The notes beneath the pieces are model-generated. The model saw only the letters and a program-made list of their open reading frames with translations. It was not told the origin of the DNA and did no database searches. A stretch of DNA of 14,476 nt, taken from Chromera velia (lineage: Eukaryota; Sar; Chromeraceae). Of this stretch, positions 1 to 7,500 are shown one piece after another; positions within the stretch are counted from its first letter, which is position 1, and each line of letters opens with the position of its first letter. The stretch is from positions 51,361 to 65,836 of the forward strand of contig JAHBMJ010005777.1 in NCBI GenBank assembly GCA_018398765.1, written 5' to 3'. A program made the position numbers and the translations under genes.

Positions 1-398
1 CCGTCTCGTTCTCCTCTGCGGCGTTCTCCTCCCAGGCTCCATCAAAGGTTTGTCTGTAGGGATTCAGAGACGGGCACCGGCAGACCGGCAGACTGAATGA
101 ACGCAGTGTTTCTCTCTCTTTAAAGAGGCTGTTTCGGCCGGCCTTTTTTTCTGTGTTTCTTTTGCCACTGGACTCTCTCACTTCCACCCTACACAGGCTC
201 CCACAGAAACGAGTGCGAAAGCCTTCAGACAGAGAGACGTGCTGACCGACTGTGCACAGGAAGCCGGCAGGCAATCCTTTAGAAGCACCGCATTTGATCT
301 CGACATTCATTCATAGGTTTCCCTCTGAGACAGTCCCCAGTCACACGCATCTCTTCATGCAAATCTCTCTCTCTCTCTCTCTCTCACTCTCTCTCTCT

Positions 399-429
<31 letters not shown>

Positions 430-950
430 GCGCGCGCGCACACTTGTGTATGCACACTCGTGGAAGATACAATGGAGGTGCGGCAGAAGGACCAAAGAAT
501 TGTCTCCCCTCTTTTCTTCTCTTCTCTCTCCAGGCTCCGTCTTTCCTGTTGTATGCCTGAACTTTTCCGGTAACTTCGGAAAGGACAAAGAAGGAGGCCG
601 CAGTGAATGGCGAAAAGATCAAAAAGAAAACAAAAACAGGAAAGCAATAAGACGGACAAAGGCATGTAAAAAAAGGGGAGGGGGAGGAAAGGGTGTCTCT
701 TGACTTCTTCCGCGAGAAGTGACTGTCACGGAGCGATTTTTATTATCTTTCGGCAGTGTCGCAGTCTCCTGTGAGAACAGGCCCGTCAAACGGAATTGTC
801 GTTTTTCCCCGTGACACATATGCCAAGCTGTGCTGTGTGTCTGTTTGTCCCCGTGTGTCCTGGTGTGTCCTTTTGTTTTTGTAAGCCATTTGTTTTTGTT
901 GAAAAAAAAAAAGCCATTTTGGACTCTTTCATGAATCTTGCTCCATTGAA
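1..950. other. 5' flank of first large ORF, no clear gene
   Basis: No long ORF of convincing composition is seen here. The stretch is pyrimidine-rich on the + strand near 1-560 and 940-1060. It contains a CT/CA/CG microsatellite (about 364-440), an A11 run near 901-911 and several T-rich runs. Short ORFs across the microsatellite encode only Ser-Leu or Thr-His dipeptide runs and are not credible proteins. The stretch could hold the promoter, 5' UTR and one or more small non-coding or coding exons of the gene starting near 951-1110. I see no core promoter motif I would defend. Confidence 0.5.
364..440. repeat. Compound CT / CA / CG microsatellite
   Basis: A (CT)n tract interrupted once by CA runs from about 364 to 399. 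A (CA)n tract follows from about 402 to 430, then a short CG run to about 439. The three dinucleotide phases follow each other without spacer, as expected if one simple repeat mutated into the next. It lies about 0.5 kb upstream of the first large ORF. Confidence 0.95.
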
Positions 951-3464
951 GTGCATCTCCTGCTTTCCTTGCGCAACTCTTGCCTCCTCGTCTCGTCGTT
1001 CGACTCTGCTCCTTCCTATCTCCTCTTCTTTCCTCAAATGCCGTCCGTCCGTCTGTCTTCCCAGCCGCCGCCGCCGTCGCCGAATGTTTCGGACTCTCCT
1101 GTTGAAGGGATGGAGATGGGGTCGCAGGATCTTTCCCCGAAGACAGAGGACCCTTCCCCCTTTCCCTCAAATGTCACTGAAGGGAGGCCACCCCCCCTGA
1201 GACGGACGAGAACTTCACAGAGCATCGAGACCCAGCTACTCGGTGCGAGTGGTCCTGCAGATGTCTTGACACTAGTCGGCCAGACGGGGAGGAAGATGGA
1301 TGCCGAAAATGTGGTTCTTGTTCTTTTGCGTCTCTCCGACACCCCCCTCAAGACTGTCGAGCCTCCCACGACTGATGAACCCCATCATCAGAAGGCTTCT
1401 TTTCCTCTTCTGACGTTGTTCAGACTACAGAGAGAAGAAATCGGACACCCTCCAGATTTCCTCCATAGCAGCAACAGCAGCAGCAAGAGGACAGCAGAGA
1501 AACTTTTGATGTCCAATCGTGAGACCATGATCGCACTCCTGCAACAACTCCACAGCGACGTGTTTCATGTGGCCCACCGCATGCCAACCGAACGCCAAGC
1601 TGTTTATCTTTTGGGAGTAGCGCGGTCCCTGTGTGCGCTCGGTTTCGGCCCCGACTCTCCGGCACCTTTGGCAGTCTTCAGTCGGACTGCGAACGTGACC
1701 GCAGTGCGCGCGTTGAATGGAGTCGCTTCCCGAGCTGCGGCGCTCCTCACGTTGACATCTGCCGACGTTGGGGTCGGACAGTCAGACCAAACAATCAATG
1801 GGGATGCTCTGACTGCCGATGTTGGGGATGCTCTGTGGGTTGTTGACCTCCTGAGGTGTCTTGAGAGGTGCGGTATGGTCGGGGAAAAGAAGGGAAGGCT
1901 TCTGGATGCCGTTGCCGAAAGGGGGGTTGCTGGGTTTGGTACTGGGGGGACGTGGGATTTCTGTGTGTGGGATAAGAGGGATGTGCTTCAACTGTTTGTT
2001 TGTATGTCGCGTGCTCTGCGTGAGTACGAGAGCGAGGCGTTGCCATCGGCGGCATTCGTGAATCCGCACAAGGGTGTGGGGTGGGGAGGAGGGGCGGGAG
2101 AGGGGTTCGAGAACGGGGAAGGGGTCAGACAAAGAGGAGGGGTCGGCGGTGATGATGAAGAGAACGAAAACGCGGGTGCCTATTCATTCGAAGAAGCGGG
2201 GCACGCGGGGGATCGGGATTGGGTTGCTTGGGGCATGTGTTTGCAGCATTTGGCATCGCGCCTTGTTCTACGTTTTTGTGGGGGCAAGGAGGGACAGTCA
2301 GTCGCTCGGGGGCTGTCTGTGAGCGAAGCTGCTGAGTTCCTGCAGGGAGTTGTGGCAGTGAAGAGAGTTTGGTGGCGGGAGGGGGGGATGTCTAGACGTG
2401 TGATGAAAGCATCCCTTGAGAAAGTCGTTGAAGAAGAGAACAGAGAGAAAACACACAGAGAGGGAGAGGGAGAGGAGGAGGCAGTTGTGATGTTTGAACG
2501 TGAGATGGGGGGGATTCCGCCCGTCTCTCTTTTGGATGAGTGTGCAGAATGCGCTCTGTGTGTGCTCACAGACTTGGCGGACCGCGTGGGGGAGATAGAG
2601 AGTGTGGGTGGTAGAGAGCGTGACTTTCTCTTAGCCACATTGCTCGAATCTCTCGCATCTGTTAGCGATTTTGTTCGTTTGTCCGAAGAGGCAGACAGTC
2701 AAGTGACTCAAAAAGGGCTTCATGCCACGGACACGCCTCTGGTCAGACAAAGAGCATACGTGAATCGGCTTGCAAAGAAACTCGAACGTCTGCTTTGTAC
2801 TCCTGAGCAGAGCACGGACGAATTGGCCCACTCATCAGAGTGCGAGGGGGGCAGAAAGGAACCGTTGAATGTCGACCGTTTTACCGTCTCAAGAGCGGTT
2901 AGTGCCTTGTCTGCTTTCCTTCCTGCTCGTTCCTCGACCCCCCTTGATTCTCCTGTGATTGACGGGACAGACCAGGGAAGCGAATCTCCGGACTGCCCCT
3001 CTGTCCGTCTGCTCATAAGATTGCTTCACGCAGTCGAGGAGGGAGGAGGGCTGAGATCCTCTTCGTTGTTTTCGATCTCAAATCTAACAGTGGCGGCTTC
3101 AAGTGCCCTACAGTGGTACTCAGCGTGCGAAACTGAGGGAGGGTCAGTGGGAGACGCCCGGGTTGATGGGGAGATCGCGGTTGGGCTTCGTCAGTTTCTC
3201 TTGCGCTGTTTGAGGGAACTGAGAAGGAGAATGGGCACAAGAGAAAGAGGCAGAGGGGGCGGATTGCTGTTGTCTACGCGAGATGAAGCAGCAGCGAGGC
3301 GTGCTTGTGGGGCCTTGAGAGAGTGCGGACTAGTTGACGATGAGTTCGTGTCCCTTTTATGGTCAGAGATTTGTGCAGTCAGAGGACTCACAGCTGAGGG
3401 AGTGGGGGGAAAGGTGGACGTGGAGGGCCTTGGAGAAGTTTCACGAGATGCAGAGGGTGGCTGA
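951..3464 (+). CDS. Alpha-helical-repeat protein of unknown function (possible N-terminal part of the downstream gene)
   Basis: This 837-residue ORF has no catalytic domain that I recognise. Scattered helix-pair segments resemble degenerate OPR/RAP-associated repeats: about residues 190-247, 293-309 (ALWVVDLLRCLERCGM), 344-369, 427-440, 528-549, 644-661, 685-699, 742-762 and 782-813 (ARRACGALRECG, then FVSLLWSEI). They are separated by acidic or Gly/Arg-rich low-complexity linkers, e.g. residues 375-410 and 485-515. In known families such helical scaffolds bind RNA, often in organelles; that role is inferred here. The start is uncertain. Met 951 opens a Leu/Ser-rich stretch that could be a targeting leader but could equally be intron polypyrimidine, since an acceptor-like TCTTCCCAG ends at 1064. 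Met 1038 and Met 1110 are alternatives. The stop is TGA 3462-3464. It lies 1,184 nt upstream of the acceptor of the next repeat-protein exon on the same strand, so it may be a neighbour gene or the N-terminal exon of one larger gene. No strong phase-0 donor is seen near its end; AAG|GTGGAC at about 3411 is the least bad. Confidence 0.7.
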   Translation: MHLLLSLRNSCLLVSSFDSAPSYLLFFPQMPSVRLSSQPPPPSPNVSDSPVEGMEMGSQDLSPKTEDPSPFPSNVTEGRPPPLRRTRTSQSIETQLLGASGPADVLTLVGQTGRKMDAENVVLVLLRLSDTPLKTVEPPTTDEPHHQKASFPLLTLFRLQREEIGHPPDFLHSSNSSSKRTAEKLLMSNRETMIALLQQLHSDVFHVAHRMPTERQAVYLLGVARSLCALGFGPDSPAPLAVFSRTANVTAVRALNGVASRAAALLTLTSADVGVGQSDQTINGDALTADVGDALWVVDLLRCLERCGMVGEKKGRLLDAVAERGVAGFGTGGTWDFCVWDKRDVLQLFVCMSRALREYESEALPSAAFVNPHKGVGWGGGAGEGFENGEGVRQRGGVGGDDEENENAGAYSFEEAGHAGDRDWVAWGMCLQHLASRLVLRFCGGKEGQSVARGLSVSEAAEFLQGVVAVKRVWWREGGMSRRVMKASLEKVVEEENREKTHREGEGEEEAVVMFEREMGGIPPVSLLDECAECALCVLTDLADRVGEIESVGGRERDFLLATLLESLASVSDFVRLSEEADSQVTQKGLHATDTPLVRQRAYVNRLAKKLERLLCTPEQSTDELAHSSECEGGRKEPLNVDRFTVSRAVSALSAFLPARSSTPLDSPVIDGTDQGSESPDCPSVRLLIRLLHAVEEGGGLRSSSLFSISNLTVAASSALQWYSACETEGGSVGDARVDGEIAVGLRQFLLRCLRELRRRMGTRERGRGGGLLLSTRDEAAARRACGALRECGLVDDEFVSLLWSEICAVRGLTAEGVGGKVDVEGLGEVSRDAEGG

Positions 3465-3670
3465 CGGCAGGAGAAAGAGATTCCGTGAACTTTTCTGTCT
3501 CCGAACAAGATGAAGGAGAGATCAGACGTTCTGTTGGGCAATAGATGGGGACCATCCCACGCTTCGGGGGAGAGATGTGGGGGGAGTGAAGGAACGCAGG
3601 GAATACTCGTTTGTTCTGCGTCTTTCTTTCTTCTTTTTTGCATTCGGTGCTTTGCTGTGCGCTAGCCGCA

Positions 3671-3770
3671 CCTCTTCCCCCTTTTGAATGGATACACTTC
3701 AAAAAGTGCGTGCGTCAATGCGTCCTGCGTGCGTCAATGCCTCCTCCCCCTTCCAAATGGATACAAAGCG
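3671..3770. repeat. Degenerate tandem duplication, period about 69 bp
   Basis: The block CCTCTTCCCCC...AATGGATAC (from 3671) recurs at 3740 as CCTCCTCCCCC...AATGGATAC, 69 bp later. Between them TGCGTGCGTCAATGC occurs twice (about 3709 and 3726). These are two diverged copies of a short unit with nested repeats. No coding role is evident. Confidence 0.75.
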
Positions 3771-4361
3771 TAGGCGGGGGAGACAGCAGAGGGGTGGGTT
3801 CCACAGTGAAGGCCGTTCGTGGAGGAAGGAGGGCGAGACAGAGAGAGGGGCAAAGAAGGGAATGAATTCTTGAGGGAAGATGAAAAAGGCAAATGCGTCC
3901 TTTGAAAAGAAGAGGGGGGAAAAGCGAAGTTCAGATCAAGCCTGAGGATGAAAGAAATCACAACCGGAGAGAAGAGCGGAGGAGGAAGGGTACGAACTAA
4001 ACGCTGTGCACCTTCTCTCACACACTCTCACTCTCTGTCTTCCTCCCTCTCTCCCTGGTTTCTTCAACGCCTCTTTTTGTTTCTTGTATTCTCTCCTCTC
4101 CTCTTCCCGTCCGAGCCAACAAAGCCCTTCAAATCATTCGTTTGCCATCCATGTGGTGGCCCCAATCAGGCAGGGAGAGGAGAGGAGAGAAAAACTTGGA
4201 TGGCAATTCTTCTTCCACCGCGCTCTCCTGCTCTCTTGCCCTCCCCCTCTTGCACTTTCTTTCTATGAATAGAATAAAACCACGCTTTCTCTTCACACGG
4301 CTGGCCACAGCTTGACAAGACGATTTGCAATAGTGCAAGTGGGGAGAAAAGACAAAAACAG

Positions 4362-4366
<5 letters not shown>

Positions 4367-4396
<30 letters not shown>
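4367..4396. repeat. GA microsatellite
   Basis: An essentially uninterrupted (GA)n tract of about 30 bp, preceded by GAAA repeats. It lies in the purine-rich stretch upstream of the second large ORF. Confidence 0.95.
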
Positions 4397-4400
<4 letters not shown>

Positions 4401-4531
4401 AACAGAAGGAAGACACGTCTCGCTGCACTCTCATTGCACCCCACAAGCATATTCACAGCGCGCCCATCCACCTCAAGGCATTCGCACACGGTCACCAGCG
4501 CAACCCACTACTTTCCTCTCTCCTCGCCTTC

Positions 4532-7500
4532 TTGAAACCTTTTCTGCCTGTATCAAGCCCGGTTTCCATTCCCGTTTCTACCTCCCCCATCTGCTCCTTG
4601 TTCTCTCTCTTGCCCATATGCCTCCCACTTAATTTCTTTCTACTGCAGCGTCTGCATGATGGCACCAGCGAGGGCCTAGAAGCAGAACTTGCACCGTGGA
4701 GACAAAAGAGAGACAGAGAGAGGTCCTGTCGGCATGCGAGAGAGGGCTCAATCGCCAGCCAGGGAGACCCGGTCATGACCGACAAAGACAGGGAGCAAGG
4801 ACGGAAGCGTTCAGGCAGCGTCTCTTCATCTTCAGTGCATCGGGGGGGTAGGGGAGGACTTGGGGGTCCTTTCGGTGATGGGGGGGAGTTTGTGATGGAC
4901 AATCAGAGACCGACTTCTTCCTTTGCTTCTTTGGAAGGTGCAGAGGAGGGCAGAGAGGGCGAGACAGAGACACACTATCCGAGTCTGCCTCAGAGAATTT
5001 CCAACACTGGGTGTGTTGACGAACTGCTCGATCTGGTTGCCGAGCTGCCGTCGGAGGCGTTTGACGTCATTGCAGCCACAGCCGTCCTGACTCGGTTGGT
5101 ACGTTTGATGGAACTTTCCTCTCCTGCTTCATCAGAGACTGTTTTGGGGTTGGGAGGAATGGAGACAGAGGGTGGAAAGGATAATGAAGAGAGGAGAAGC
5201 AGTGGAGAAGATCGCATGAGCCTGAGGAGGCGTTTGGCCTCGGACGATAGGTTTCGTCTGCATTTGAAACTTTTGTGTGACAAGCTCGAGAGCTGGGAGA
5301 GGGTCTCGTCCCAAGGGCTGGCGCTTTCAGTTTGGGCTCTTGCCCGGCTGGAAATAGTGTATCCTGACTTGCTCAGGTTGGCAGTGCGTCGGGTTGACGA
5401 GGGATGGTCGGAGACGGGAGGGTTGGATGAGAGAGGAGGGGGGGGAGAGGATCGAGATGCCTATTTTCGTTCTGATGTGCATATTTTGTCTGATGAACAG
5501 GGAAGGAGAGCTCCTCCACCCCTTCCCCTGTCCTCACTGGACATTTCCCATCTTGCATGGGGGTTCACGGTGTTTATTCGTCGGCCCTCGTCTTCCTTTT
5601 TCTTTGCGGAGGGCAGAAGGGGGGAGGGAGAAAGAGACGGAAAGAGAAAGGTTTTGGTCGGGCTCCAGAAAGAAATGTCCAAATTTTATGGAGCGCTTCT
5701 GAATGCCGGCAGCTCCAGGGGGCTGGACGGTTTTGCCGGTCTTTCTTCCTCCCACCAGGCCATGCTACTTTGGGCCCTGTCAAAACAGGGTCTTGCATTG
5801 AGGCACAAAGCGCACTTCCTGCAGCTCTTGCGTGTAGCTTCCGGTAGTATGGAAAGGGAAAGGGGGGATGCGGGGAGTGGGAAGGAGAAAGAGAAAGGAA
5901 GGGCAAAGGAATGGGGGGAAGGGCAAGTGAAAAGAAAAGAGGGGTTCGGTTGGTGGTCTGACCAAAGTATAGCAAAGGCTCTCTGGGCTGTTGCAAGGGC
6001 ATCAGACGGCAGAGCTCTAGACTCTGTGAAGGTCCCGTTGCCACTTCAGGAAGGGTGCGGTGAGTGCATTCGAGACGTTGAGCTTCTGTGTTTCGAAGTG
6101 GCATCTCGAGCACCCGAATTCTCTTCCCACGCCCTCTCTCTGTCTATTTGGAGTATTGCTTCACTTCTGAGCTCTGCCTGCTCAGTTTGCCCAAAGTGGA
6201 TGGAAAGGGAAGAGAAGAGACGAAGGGGTGGGGGGATAGGACCGATGGAGGTGATGAGAAAATTGTCACGGAGTTTTGTGAATACCTTGGCAGCAGTGGC
6301 TCCTGAGGTTGAGGCACGTGCTGCCCTTTCTGTGTCCTCCTCCCTTCCCTCTCTTTCTCCCTCTCCAGCGACTGGAGGGTCGGGAGATTCAGCAGAGGAA
6401 TTTTCTCAGGGGGGGGGGGATTCAGACCGAAGTGAGGAAAACAGACACGCAAAGTCTGTATCGAAGCTTTTGCTTTCACCCAGGTGTGTCGCACATCTCG
6501 CATGGGCTTCCGCTGCCTCATTGGAGGCGATTGGAGACGGGGAGGTGAATCAGATGGGGTTGGCAGCCGCCGGTGGGGGTCAGCTCCTCCGTGCAGCGGT
6601 ACAGCGGATGCTGCATGCCGTGGCCCCCGTAGCAATTTTGCAGATTGATGCAGGGAAGCAGGACAGACAGGGGGTGTCTAACCTCGCCTGGGCCTTTTCC
6701 GTCTTCGTTGAGTGTTGCTGTGCCTCGCGTACTGAAGGAAGGGATTTCACCGTTGGCCCCTCTTCTGCCGCTGCCGTTGGTGGTGCATACAGTGTGTTGG
6801 ATGCATGCGAAAGGTCGATAGAGGAATGGACTGAGCGAAGTGTCGATAGAGGGTTGAAGGTTGATGTACAGGGGAGGGGGGGGGAGAGATTTGCATCGAG
6901 CGTCGCCGCGATGGCTGGGGCGCTTGGATGTGTAGACACAGCGCGATCTGCACACAGAGAGTTTGAGAAGAGTGTGGGTCGTACGAAGTCACTGAAAGGT
7001 TTTGGAGAGGGAAGAAAGAGGAAGGGGGGGGGTGTGCGTCTAGATTTGATTTGGGGTCTCTGGAGGTCAATGGAGGGAAGAGCGTACTCGTCAGTCGTCT
7101 CCTCAAAATATACCAGAGCGACTCCTGAGGGAGGGGAGGCTCTCTCGTCTGGCGAGAGGAATGAGGAGACTATCGAAAAGTCGCGAGTACACTTTGGTGA
7201 AGAACAGTCTGACAGTAAGGGTGAAGGGAATTGCATGGGGAGGGGTGTGTGGGAATGGGAAGCGCAGAGGAGCCCTGCGAAAAAGAAATTCGGACACGAG
7301 GTGGAGAGCCTTTGGGAGACGCCTGACCTTTTGGTACGTGTAATTGATTGATGTTAGTGTTTGTCTAGTATTTGGGTGGGAATCGGTGTTTTGTCTGAAA
7401 GCAAAAGACATTAGTGATCGGGGGCTTTTGTGTTGCCTGCGGCAGACGGAAGCCACTCTTTCTCCATGAGCAGTGCTTGGTTCTCTCCCTTCTTTTTGCA

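Larger units (their letters stand above)
3465..4531. other. Spacer or long intron between the two repeat-protein ORFs
   Basis: About 1.1 kb of low-complexity sequence holds only short ORFs dominated by Ser/Pro/Arg runs. It is purine-rich to about 4000 and pyrimidine-rich to about 4270, with a GA microsatellite at about 4367-4396 and a local tandem duplication at about 3671-3770. It then grades into a C/T-rich tract that leads to the acceptor at 4647-4648. It could be an intergenic spacer with a 3' UTR and promoter, or one long intron. The sequence alone does not settle this. Confidence 0.6.

Noticed and set aside
252-560. ORF with Ser-Leu and Thr-His runs across the microsatellite
   Set aside because: It is a translation of CT/CA dinucleotide repeats, with no protein-like composition outside them.
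619-1170. 183-residue minus-strand ORF
   Set aside because: Arg/Lys/Thr-rich shadow of pyrimidine-rich + strand sequence. It overlaps the start of the large + ORF and shows no domain.
5574-6113. 179-residue minus-strand ORF
   Set aside because: Also an antisense shadow of the same exon, rich in Pro/Ser/Phe from purine tracts.
6580-7236. 218-residue minus-strand ORF
   Set aside because: Antisense shadow of the repeat-domain exon; Pro/Ser-rich composition reflects the G/A-rich sense strand.
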